Source of the DNA: Halomonas fontilapidosi
GTDB taxonomy: Bacteria > Pseudomonadota > Gammaproteobacteria > Pseudomonadales > Halomonadaceae
Assembly (NCBI RefSeq): GCF_014192285.1
Contig: NZ_JACHXQ010000005.1
Span: 124,001-188,000 of the forward strand
DNA: 64,000 bases
Direction: 5' to 3'
In this document: piece by piece, positions 9,990-17,206 of the stretch
Layout: each line of letters opens with the position of its first letter
Numbering within the stretch: the first letter of the stretch is position 1
Program-made: the position numbers and the translations under genes
Notes under the pieces: generated by a model
Seen by the model: the letters and a program-made list of their open reading frames with translations, nothing else
Told to the model about the DNA's origin: nothing
Database searches by the model: none

Positions 9990-10577
9990 TTAAAGAGGTG
10001 GCTCATCTCCCCTGCCCAGTCGGCGAATATTGAGCACGTGGCGCGCCAGCACCAGCAGGGTGAAGACGATCACCACGCCGGCGAAATCCGGCGCCAGCCA
10101 AAGGCTGACCAGCGGTGCCATGGCGGCACTGGCCAGGGAAGCGATGGCCGCCGTTCGCATTCGCCAGGCCAGCAGCATCCACAGCCCGGCGCAGCAGATC
10201 GCCACCCAGGGCGTGAGCACCAGCATCACGCCGAAGGCACTGGCCACGCCCTTGCCGCCCCGGAAACGATGCCAGGCCGGATAGCTGTGGCCCAGCAGCA
10301 CGCCGAGCCCTACCAGCCCCAGCCCCCAGGGCGGCAAGCCCAGCCACATGGCCAGCCACAGCACCGGCATGCCCTTGGCCACATCCACCACCAGGGTGGC
10401 CAGTGCCAGACGCCGACCGTGCAGGCGCAGGACATTGGAGAAGCCGGGGTTGCAGGAGCCGGTCAGTCGCGGGTCCTCTACGCCGACCCATCGACACACC
10501 GTCAGTGCACCGAGCCAGGTGCCGCTCAGATAGCCGATCGCCATCAACGGCAGGATGAGGTCGAATGGCGCCTCCAC
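9990..10577 (-). CDS. plsY: Glycerol-3-phosphate acyltransferase PlsY
   Basis: 195 residues, the usual PlsY length. Uses acyl-phosphate to acylate glycerol-3-phosphate at sn-1, the first step of phospholipid synthesis, in the inner membrane. Five hydrophobic segments and the motifs GSCNPGFSNVLR (residues about 38-50, normally GSGNPGATN) and GHSYPAWHRFRGGKGVA are present; the Gly-to-Cys and Ala-to-Phe changes in the first motif are unusual. The start is GTG at 10577, with AGGAGG just upstream on the minus strand; the longer frame above it lacks PlsY similarity and crosses the folB promoter. Divergent from folB and next to tsaD. Confidence 0.93.
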   Translation of the reverse strand: MEAPFDLILPLMAIGYLSGTWLGALTVCRWVGVEDPRLTGSCNPGFSNVLRLHGRRLALATLVVDVAKGMPVLWLAMWLGLPPWGLGLVGLGVLLGHSYPAWHRFRGGKGVASAFGVMLVLTPWVAICCAGLWMLLAWRMRTAAIASLASAAMAPLVSLWLAPDFAGVVIVFTLLVLARHVLNIRRLGRGDEPPL

Positions 10578-10745
10578 GGGCGGCCTCCTGCTGGAGTGAG
10601 ACGGTGATTCTGCCAGCCATGGCGGACATGCGACAGACCCGACACCACCGGTGTCGCTGGAGGACGGGCTGGCGTACAATCGTGCGCCTGCAGGCGGAGC
10701 CGGCGCATCGCCCGGTCCGCAACCTCCAACGGCCCGGGAGCCCCG

Positions 10746-11111
10746 ATGGATCTTGTCTTGATCGAAGCGCTCGAGGTAGACACCGTGATCGGCGTCTATG
10801 ACTGGGAGCGCACCATCACCCAGACGCTGCGTCTCGACCTGACGCTGGGCACCGACATCCGCCCTGCGGCGGCCGATGACGACATCGACCTGACCCTCAA
10901 CTATGCCGCCATCAGCGAGCGCATCATCGCCTTCGCCGGCGAGCATGACTTTGCCCTGGTCGAGACCTTCGCCGAACGCCTGGCCGAGACCCTGCGCGAC
11001 ACGTTCGGTATTGCCTGGCTGCGCCTCACCGTGCGCAAACCCGGTGCCGTGCCGAGCGCCGACGCGGTAGGCGTCTGCATCGAGCGTGGCAACTGGACAG
11101 GGGGCGCCTGA
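10746..11111 (+). CDS. folB: Dihydroneopterin aldolase
   Basis: 121 residues. Splits 7,8-dihydroneopterin to 6-hydroxymethyl-dihydropterin and glycolaldehyde in folate synthesis. Begins MDLVLIEALEVDTVIGVYDWER, with the family's IGV..WER; the conserved catalytic lysine region is LRLTVRKPGAVPSA near residue 97. Its stop overlaps the folK start by one base (TGATG), so the two consecutive pathway enzymes are translationally coupled. FolB commonly sits divergent from plsY near tsaD in gammaproteobacteria, as here. Confidence 0.96.
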   Translation: MDLVLIEALEVDTVIGVYDWERTITQTLRLDLTLGTDIRPAAADDDIDLTLNYAAISERIIAFAGEHDFALVETFAERLAETLRDTFGIAWLRLTVRKPGAVPSADAVGVCIERGNWTGGA

Positions 11112-11629
11112 TGGCCCGGGTCACCGTCAGCGTCGGCAGCAACATCGAGCGCGAGCAGCATGTGCGCGTCTGCCTGGATGCCCTTGCCGCGACGTTCGGC
11201 CCGCTTGCCATCTCGCGGGTCTTCGAAAGCGAGCCGGTAGGCTTCGAGGATGGTCGCAACTTCTACAACCTGGTGGTGGCCTTCGAGAGCGACCTGCCGG
11301 TGGGCGAGCTGCAGGCCTGGTGCAAGCGGCTGGAGTTCGCCAATGGCCGCCGCAAAGGCGTGGCGAAGTTCAGCCCAAGGACCCTGGACATCGACCTGCT
11401 CACCGTCGGCGCGCTGACCGGCCGCCACGATGGGGTCGAGTTGCCCCGCGACGAGATTCTCCAGCATGCCTTCGTGCTGCAGCCTCTGGCTGAGCTGCTT
11501 CCGGAGGCGCGCCATCCCCTGACCGGCAAGCGCTACCGCCACCACTGGGACGCCTTCGAGGCCGGCGATCAGCGCCTCTGGCCCGTGGACTTCGTATGGC
11601 AGGGCCGGCGCATTTCTGCGGCGGAGTGA
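11111..11629 (+). CDS. folK: 2-amino-4-hydroxy-6-hydroxymethyldihydropteridine pyrophosphokinase
   Basis: 172 residues. Transfers pyrophosphate from ATP to 6-hydroxymethyl-dihydropterin, the FolB product. Family motifs visible: SVGSNIERE at the start, FYNLVVAF near residue 55, and the signature KFSPRTLDIDLL (the HPPK signature is RxxPRxLDLDLL) near residues 90-101; the next conserved block ELPRDEILQHAFVLQPLAEL follows. Coupled to folB. It ends three bases from the convergent cca gene, leaving no room for a separate terminator. Confidence 0.96.
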   Translation: MARVTVSVGSNIEREQHVRVCLDALAATFGPLAISRVFESEPVGFEDGRNFYNLVVAFESDLPVGELQAWCKRLEFANGRRKGVAKFSPRTLDIDLLTVGALTGRHDGVELPRDEILQHAFVLQPLAELLPEARHPLTGKRYRHHWDAFEAGDQRLWPVDFVWQGRRISAAE

Positions 11630-11632
11630 TCA

Positions 11633-12787
11633 TCAGGGCCGCCCATCGGTAGCGGCCAGCACGCCCTCGATGGCCTCCCAGCGCCGCCGGGTCAGCTCCT
11701 CACCCAGCTCCCGCCCGCGATAGCCTTCCGCCACCAGGGCCTTGGGCAGAATCTGCTGGGCCAGACGCCAGGCCAGGGCAAGGTCCTCGGCCAGCGCCGG
11801 ATTTTCCAGGCTCACCAGGCTGATCAGCGGCGCCACGCGGTCGCTGCGGCGCCAGGCATCGATCCCGTCGAGCCAGGCCATTACCCGGGCCCCGTCCAGG
11901 CCATGGCGTGCCACCCGCGCCAGCAGCGTGCGAGTACGTGCCGCCTGAGTGGCCAGCTCGCGATGGGCTCGCGGCAGCCGCAGCCGCCCGGCGAGGGCAT
12001 CACGATCCTCGTCATCCAGATGCTCCACCAGCCGCGCCCAGCGCCAGCGAGCCTGGGCCTCCGCGGCGATATCCTCCGGCAAGCGGTGCAGGCGCTGCAG
12101 CGCCTCGTCAAGGGCCGCCGGATCCGCCGCGAGCTCCGGCATCAGCACCGCCAGGGCGCCACAACCGTCGAGTACCCGGAAATAGACCTCCGGCCAGGGC
12201 TCGGTGAGTGCCTTCTCGGTCTCGGTCCAGACGCGCTCGGCGACCAGATGGCTGATTTCGCCCGTTTCCACCAGCTCGCGCATCAGCCGGCGCGTCGGCT
12301 CGGCAATGACGAAACCCAGGCCGGCATAGCGGGCCAGGAAACGTGCCGTACGCAGCACCCGCAGCGGGTCCTCGACGAAGGCCGGCGAGACGTGGCGCAA
12401 CTGCCGCGCCTCCAGGTCGGCCAGGCCGCCATGCGGATCAACCAGCACACCCTCCGGGGTCTCGGCCATGGCATTGATCGTCAGGTCACGGCGTGCCAGG
12501 TCCTCTTCCAGGCTCACCTCGGGGCTGGCATGAACCTCGAAGCCGGTATAGCCGTGCCCCGACTTGCGCTCGGTGCGCGCCAGGGCAAACTCCTCGTGAC
12601 TCTCGGGGTGCAGAAAGACCGGGAAATCACGCCCTACCGGCTTGAAGCCCCGCCGACGCATCTCCTCCGGCGTAGTGCCGACAACCACCCAGTCGGTGTC
12701 CTTGACCGGCCAGCCGAGCCGAGCGTCGCGCACCGCCCCACCGACCCGGTAGACCTCGAGCCCTTGCAGGTGCGGATCCTCGGGCAT
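11633..12787 (-). CDS. cca: CCA-adding tRNA nucleotidyltransferase
   Basis: 384 residues. Adds or repairs the 3' CCA of tRNAs. Class II signature motifs are intact: VGGAVRD (near residue 13), DTDWVV (catalytic Asp pair), [10 protein letters not shown] and [12 protein letters not shown]. It is shorter than E. coli Cca (about 412) and I cannot find the HD-domain phosphohydrolase motif carried by the E. coli enzyme's C-terminal half, so it looks like the HD-less form with nucleotidyltransferase activity only. It lies 3 bp after glpE in the same direction. Confidence 0.94.
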   Translation of the reverse strand: MPEDPHLQGLEVYRVGGAVRDARLGWPVKDTDWVVVGTTPEEMRRRGFKPVGRDFPVFLHPESHEEFALARTERKSGHGYTGFEVHASPEVSLEEDLARRDLTINAMAETPEGVLVDPHGGLADLEARQLRHVSPAFVEDPLRVLRTARFLARYAGLGFVIAEPTRRLMRELVETGEISHLVAERVWTETEKALTEPWPEVYFRVLDGCGALAVLMPELAADPAALDEALQRLHRLPEDIAAEAQARWRWARLVEHLDDEDRDALAGRLRLPRAHRELATQAARTRTLLARVARHGLDGARVMAWLDGIDAWRRSDRVAPLISLVSLENPALAEDLALAWRLAQQILPKALVAEGYRGRELGEELTRRRWEAIEGVLAATDGRP

Positions 12788-12790
12788 GGT

Positions 12791-13114
12791 TCAGCGCTCC
12801 ACACGATCGGGGTGGCGAAGTTGCCAGTCGGTGAAGCCGCCATCCAGGCTGTAGACCTCGGCGAAGCCCTGACCGGCCAGCCAGGCCGCCGCCTGCTGGC
12901 TGGAGTGGCCGTGGTAGCAGACCACCACCAGAGGCAGCTCGCGCGGCGCCTCGTCGATGAAGGCGCCCACCGTGTCGTTGTCCAGGCGGCGGCTGCCGGG
13001 GATATGGCCGTGCTCGAAGCTGTGCGGATCGCGGATGTCGACCAGCGCCAGCGCATGTCGCGCGTCGAGCCAATCCGCCAGAGTGGGAATATCAAGATGC
13101 TGAAACGTCGTCAT
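12791..13114 (-). CDS. glpE: Thiosulfate sulfurtransferase GlpE (single-domain rhodanese)
   Basis: 107 residues, one rhodanese domain. The active-site loop CYHGHSSQQAA (Cys near residue 66) matches GlpE, which moves sulfur from thiosulfate to cyanide or thioredoxin. DIRDPHSFEHGHIPGS is the conserved rhodanese strand region. It is 28 bp downstream of apaH and 3 bp upstream of cca on the same strand, the order apaH-glpE-cca also found in pseudomonads. Confidence 0.93.
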   Translation of the reverse strand: MTTFQHLDIPTLADWLDARHALALVDIRDPHSFEHGHIPGSRRLDNDTVGAFIDEAPRELPLVVVCYHGHSSQQAAAWLAGQGFAEVYSLDGGFTDWQLRHPDRVER

Positions 13115-13142
13115 GGCAGCCTCGTGGCAGGGAAAGGAGATC

Positions 13143-13967
13143 TCAGCGCTGGCGACTCGGCACGCTGATGCGTTTGCCGCTCTCGAGGTCCAGAGCGGTC
13201 AGGCGGTTACCCCAGACGCAGCCGGTATCCAGCGCCTCGGCGCGTACCCGGCGCGCCGGCGTCTCGCCCTGCAGGGCGGCCCAATGACCGAACAGCAGCC
13301 AGGGGTCGTCGTCGCGAGGAAACTGAAACCACGGAGCAAACCCCGCCGGCCCGCTTTCCAATCCTTCCTTGGCGGCAAAATCGAGACAGCCGGCAGCATC
13401 GATGAAGCGCATGCGCGTGAAGACATTGACGATCACCCGCAGGCGGTCGATGCCGTCGAGGTCGTCGCGCCAGCAGGCCGGTGCGTTGCCGTACATCTGC
13501 TCGAGGAAGGCCCCGGCCCGTTCGCTCTCGAGACGCGACTCGGCCTCGGCGGCCAAACCAGCAGCCTGCTCGACCGACCAGTGCGGCAGCAGACCGGCAT
13601 GGGTCATGACGGTATCGTCCTGCTCTCCGGCGCGCCGGCGCATCAGCAGCGGGCGCGACTGCAGCCAGTCGAGCAGGCGCTCGCGATCCGGGGCGGCGAG
13701 GATCGCCGAGAGGGTATCCTTGCGGTTCTCCCGGGCCCCGCCGCGGGCCACTGCCAGCAGGTGCAGGTCGTGGTTGCCGAGCACGGTGGTGGCGGCCTCG
13801 CCCAGCGCCATGACCTCGCGCAGGCAGGCCAGCGAGGCCGGGCCACGGTTGACCAGGTCGCCGGCCAGCCAGAGGTGGTCGTGACGCGGGTCGAAGTCGA
13901 GTTGCTCGAGCAGGGCGACGAACTCGTCGTGACAGCCCTGCAGATCGCCGATGGCATAGGTGGACAT
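13143..13967 (-). CDS. apaH: Bis(5'-nucleosyl)-tetraphosphatase, symmetrical
   Basis: 274 residues. Hydrolyses Ap4A to two ADP and thereby affects RNA capping and stress signalling. Calcineurin-like metallophosphatase motifs are intact: MSTYAIGDLQGC (GDxxG), LAGDLVNRGP (GDxVDRG type) and VLGNHDLHLL (GNHD). Downstream of apaG with a 41-bp gap; the block surA-pdxA-rsmA-apaG-apaH is the standard gammaproteobacterial arrangement. Confidence 0.97.
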   Translation of the reverse strand: MSTYAIGDLQGCHDEFVALLEQLDFDPRHDHLWLAGDLVNRGPASLACLREVMALGEAATTVLGNHDLHLLAVARGGARENRKDTLSAILAAPDRERLLDWLQSRPLLMRRRAGEQDDTVMTHAGLLPHWSVEQAAGLAAEAESRLESERAGAFLEQMYGNAPACWRDDLDGIDRLRVIVNVFTRMRFIDAAGCLDFAAKEGLESGPAGFAPWFQFPRDDDPWLLFGHWAALQGETPARRVRAEALDTGCVWGNRLTALDLESGKRISVPSRQR

Positions 13968-14008
13968 CGCGGCTCCCTGAATCGATGAGATGGTGTCGGC
14001 TGGGTGGC

Positions 14009-14407
14009 TCAGTGCACCTGATTGGGCCCGGCCAGCCGGAAGGGCGCGATGGCCACCTCGAAGGGGCGCTGGCTGGCGGTGTCGACGCAGGTATAGGCGC
14101 CCTCCATCACCCCCACCGGGCCATCGAGGATCGCCCGACTGGTATAGCGAAAGGTCTGGCCGGGGCCGATCAGCGGTTGCTGACCCACCACGCCCTTGCC
14201 GCGCACTTCCTGCACCTTGCCGCTGCCCTGGGTGATCTTCCAGTAGCGCGCGAGCAGCTGCACGCTGTGCGCGGAGGTGTTATGCACCGTGACGGTGTAG
14301 CTGAAGACGAAGCGTTGCTCGTCGGGCGAGGATTCATCGAGGCGGAAATCCGGTGCCACATCGACGCGGACGGCATGGTCGAGTGCTTCCGGGGTGGTCA
14401 GGGTCAT
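14009..14407 (-). CDS. apaG: Co2+/Mg2+ efflux-associated protein ApaG
   Basis: 132 residues, a single fibronectin-III-like ApaG/DUF525 domain. Typical blocks are SYTVTVHNTSAHSVQLLARYWKIT and GPVGVMEGAYTC. Biochemical role is unsettled; loss affects Co2+ resistance in Salmonella. Its start overlaps the rsmA stop by 4 bp (ATGA), so it is coupled to rsmA. Confidence 0.96.
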   Translation of the reverse strand: MTLTTPEALDHAVRVDVAPDFRLDESSPDEQRFVFSYTVTVHNTSAHSVQLLARYWKITQGSGKVQEVRGKGVVGQQPLIGPGQTFRYTSRAILDGPVGVMEGAYTCVDTASQRPFEVAIAPFRLAGPNQVH

Positions 14408-15222
14408 GAGAGCTCTCCTTGTCCGGCCTCGGCCAGGTGGTTGGCGATACGCACGAACTCCGCGACGCTGAGCGTCTGGGGGCGCCGCCCCGGATCGATC
14501 TCCAGTGACTCGAGGGTCTCGGCGTCGATGCGGCCCTTGAGGTTGTTGCGTAGCGTCTTGCGCCGCTGGCCAAAGGCCTCGCGCACCAGGGCGAAGAGCA
14601 GCTTCTCGTCACGTGCCGGGTACGGCAAGGCCAGATGGGGAGTGAGACGCACGATCGCCGACTCCACCTTGGGGCGCGGCACGAAGGCTTCGGGCGGCAC
14701 GGTGAACAGCGCATCGACCCGACAATGGTACTGGGCCATCACCGAGAGCCGCCCCCAGTCGGGACCGCCCGGGGCCGCGGCCAGGCGCTCGACGACCTCC
14801 TTCTGCAGCATGAAGTGCATGTCGGCCACGGCATCGCCGGCTTCCAGCAGGTGGGCGATCAGCGGCGTGGAGATATTATAGGGCAGGTTGCCCACCACCC
14901 GCAGTGCCGCGCCATCGCCTTTCAGGGCCCGGAAGTCCACCTTCAGGGCATCGCCTTCGTGGATGACGAAGCCGGGCTTGTCGAAGAATTGCACGCGCAG
15001 GCCGGGGATCAGGTCACGGTCGAGCTCGATTACTTCCAGATGGCCGCCGGCCGCCTCGAGCAGCGGTTCGGTCAGGGCCCCTTGGCCGGGGCCGATCTCG
15101 ACCAGCCGCTCGCCGGGACGGGGCCCGATGGCACGCACGATGCGCGAGATGACGCCGGGGTCGCGCAGAAAGTTCTGGCCGAAGCGTTTGCGGGCCTGGT
15201 GAACCGGTGGGCGGGATGCCAT
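14404..15222 (-). CDS. rsmA: 16S rRNA dimethyladenosine transferase (A1518/A1519)
   Basis: 272 residues. Dimethylates two adjacent adenosines near the 3' end of 16S rRNA with SAM; loss gives kasugamycin resistance. Motifs: RKRFGQNFLRDPGVI, SAM-binding VEIGPGQGALTEPLL, catalytic VVGNLPYNISTPL (NLPY). Followed with 4-bp overlap by apaG. The 249-bp gap upstream to pdxA is filled largely by an interspersed repeat, which separates rsmA from its usual operon partners surA-pdxA. Confidence 0.97.
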   Translation of the reverse strand: MASRPPVHQARKRFGQNFLRDPGVISRIVRAIGPRPGERLVEIGPGQGALTEPLLEAAGGHLEVIELDRDLIPGLRVQFFDKPGFVIHEGDALKVDFRALKGDGAALRVVGNLPYNISTPLIAHLLEAGDAVADMHFMLQKEVVERLAAAPGGPDWGRLSVMAQYHCRVDALFTVPPEAFVPRPKVESAIVRLTPHLALPYPARDEKLLFALVREAFGQRRKTLRNNLKGRIDAETLESLEIDPGRRPQTLSVAEFVRIANHLAEAGQGELS

Positions 15223-15279
15223 TCAGGGGTGTCCTTCTATCGCTAGAGTCTTGAGCAATTTTCCGTGCACGGAGCTTTC

Positions 15280-15459
15280 CCGGCGACAGACTTACGAGCA
15301 GGCGCTGTGAAGTCATCCCTGTACGCTACCGACGCCCTGCGGCGCTCTCGCATCCTGCGCCGCTTGCAGGTCCGGTGCTGGCCATCCATGGCCAGCCCGT
15401 TCGGAGCAGTGCTCCTCACCCATGGCGTAGGACCTGCTCTTCAGCCTGTCCCCGACGCT
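15280..15459 (-). repeat. Interspersed hairpin repeat, copy A (long variant, minus orientation)
   Basis: Read on the minus strand it begins GTCGGGGACAGGCTGAAG, continues GGTCCTACGCCATGG and ends TTCACAGCGCCTGCTCG followed by GTCTGTCGCC. The same opening and closing blocks make up the copies at 21576-21672 and 22171-22245. This copy is longer because of about 80 extra bases in the centre, which include the perfect inverted repeat GCTGGCCATCCATGGCCAGC (15377-15396). The ends are mutually complementary, so the unit can fold into one long hairpin. Lies between pdxA and rsmA. Confidence 0.85.
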
Positions 15460-15471
15460 CTTCCAGATCGG

Positions 15472-16515
15472 CTATACCCCGCGGCCTGCCATCTCGGCGG
15501 CCAGGGCCACCGCGACCCGCAGGCTACCGAGGTCGGCACGCCCCGTGCCGGCCAGGTCGAGAGCCGTGCCGTGGTCCACCGAGGTGCGTACCAGCGGTAG
15601 CCCCAGGGTGATGTTGGCGGCGCGGCCGAAGCCGGCATACTTCAGCACCGGTAGCCCTTGGTCATGGTACATGGCCAGCACCGCATCGACGCCCTCGAGG
15701 TGACGCGGGGTAAACAACGTATCGGCGGGCAGGGGGCCGTCAAGGGCCAGCCCTTCGGCCCGCAGGCCCTCCAGGGCTGGGATGATCACGTCCAGTTCCT
15801 CGCGGCCCAGGTGGCCGCCCTCGCCGGCGTGGGGATTGAGTCCGCAGACGGCAATACGCGGCGCCGATACGCCGAACCAGCGCTGCAGGTCGGCGTGAAG
15901 GATGCGCAGCAGACGTTCGAGCCGGGGCGCGGTGATGGCATCGGCCACCTCGCGCAGCGGCAGGTGGGTAGTGGCCAATGCCACCCTCAGCGCCGTTTCG
16001 CCCGGCCACCCTGCCTCGCGGGCATGCAGCGCGCTGTCGGTGGCGAGCATCATCACCACCTCCTGCACCCCGCAGGCATCTCGCAGGTACTCGGTATGCC
16101 CGGTGAAGCCAACGTGGCCGGCATCAAGAATCACCCCCTTGTGCAGCGGGGCGGTGACCATGCCGTCGGCCCGGCCGCGCTGACAGGCGTCAATCGCCAC
16201 GTCCAGGGTCTCGAGCACATGATCGGCATTGGCGACATCGAGGCAACCTGGATGCGCGGCGGACCGCAGCGCCACGGGCCACACCGGCAACACACCACGA
16301 CGCGGCAGCGGCGGTGACTCGCCAGGGGCGAGCGTGTGGATTTCCACCCCCAGGCCGAGCAGCGTGGCACGCTCGGCCAGCAGGACAGGGTCGCCCACTG
16401 CCACGACTCGAGCGGGGGGCACTCCGCCGGCCGCCAGCATCACCGCAAGATCGGGCCCGATGCCTGCTGGCTCGCCACAGGTCAGGGCCAACACGGGTCT
16501 CTCGCCTGTCGCCAT
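15472..16515 (-). CDS. pdxA: 4-hydroxythreonine-4-phosphate dehydrogenase
   Basis: 347 residues. NAD(P)-dependent step of the DXP-dependent pyridoxal phosphate pathway. Begins MATGERPVLALTCGEPAGIGPDLA, the family start. Metal-ligand histidines appear in TAPLHKGVI...GHTEYL, GLNPHAGEGGHLG and MYHDQGLPVLKY. The upstream frame would overlap surA; this ATG overlaps the surA stop by one base (TGATG), showing coupling. Followed by a repeat element rather than directly by rsmA. Confidence 0.96.
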   Translation of the reverse strand: MATGERPVLALTCGEPAGIGPDLAVMLAAGGVPPARVVAVGDPVLLAERATLLGLGVEIHTLAPGESPPLPRRGVLPVWPVALRSAAHPGCLDVANADHVLETLDVAIDACQRGRADGMVTAPLHKGVILDAGHVGFTGHTEYLRDACGVQEVVMMLATDSALHAREAGWPGETALRVALATTHLPLREVADAITAPRLERLLRILHADLQRWFGVSAPRIAVCGLNPHAGEGGHLGREELDVIIPALEGLRAEGLALDGPLPADTLFTPRHLEGVDAVLAMYHDQGLPVLKYAGFGRAANITLGLPLVRTSVDHGTALDLAGTGRADLGSLRVAVALAAEMAGRGV

Positions 16516-17174
16516 CAAGAGTCCGCGAGACGGTTGTCGACGAAGGCCCGGCTGCGAATCTCCTGGATCCACTCCTCCATCTCGGCATTGACCTTGCGCT
16601 GGAATAGAGCCTGACGGGCCTGTTCGCGACTGGTGCCCTGCTGCTCCACGAAACGGTCCACCTCGCGTTCGGAGATGTTGACGCGGCTGGCGACCTGACG
16701 CTGCTGCAACTGGCGCATCATCAGTTCGCGACGAACCTGGTCGCGAACCACGGCGAGCGAGAGGCCGTCAGCCTCGAGGGCATCGGCGAACTGATCCAGC
16801 GTCATGCCATTGCTCTCGGCGATGGCGCGCACCTGGCTGTTGAGTTCGGTGTCGTCGACGCTCAGGTTGGCATCTCTCGCCATCTGCAGTTGGATCTCTT
16901 CGACGATCATGCGGTCCAGCACCTGCTGGCGTAGCACCGCGTCGGGCGGCATCCCCTGTTCCTGGCGGGCGAGCTGACTGCGTGTCTGCTCGACGCGCGC
17001 CTCGAGTTCGCTCTGCATGATGGCGCCATCGTTGACCACCGCCACGATACGATCCAGCCCTTGGCGACCCAGCGGCTGGGAATCCGAGGAACCGGCTTCC
17101 TGCGCCAACCCCGACAGGGGCAGAACGGCCAGGCTCAAGGCCAGCGCCAGGGTGGCGATATATCGACTGCGCAT
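16515..17174 (-). CDS. surA: SurA-like periplasmic chaperone lacking PPIase domains
   Basis: 219 residues against about 430 for E. coli SurA. Signal peptide at residues 1-24 (ends SGLAQ). The SurA N-terminal chaperone domain follows (DRIVAVVNDGAIMQSELEARV through about residue 170: RRELMMRQLQQRQVASRVNISEREVDRFV), then directly the C-terminal helix/strand that normally comes after the second parvulin domain (LFQRKVNAEMEEWIQEIRSRAFVDNRL). Neither parvulin domain is present, and the join is in frame with no stop. The E. coli N+C fragment without PPIases is known to keep chaperone function, so this may be a working minimal SurA for outer-membrane proteins. It sits between lptD and pdxA, the normal surA place. 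ATG 17174 gives a proper signal peptide. Confidence 0.9.
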   Translation of the reverse strand: MRSRYIATLALALSLAVLPLSGLAQEAGSSDSQPLGRQGLDRIVAVVNDGAIMQSELEARVEQTRSQLARQEQGMPPDAVLRQQVLDRMIVEEIQLQMARDANLSVDDTELNSQVRAIAESNGMTLDQFADALEADGLSLAVVRDQVRRELMMRQLQQRQVASRVNISEREVDRFVEQQGTSREQARQALFQRKVNAEMEEWIQEIRSRAFVDNRLADS

Positions 17175-17206
17175 GTCTCTCTTTCCTCTCGTCGTTGTCG
17201 AATGTC

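Noticed and set aside
10578..10946. N-terminal extension of PlsY
   Set aside because: The extra sequence overlaps folB and its promoter, has no membrane character, and an AGGAGG stands directly before the GTG at 10577.
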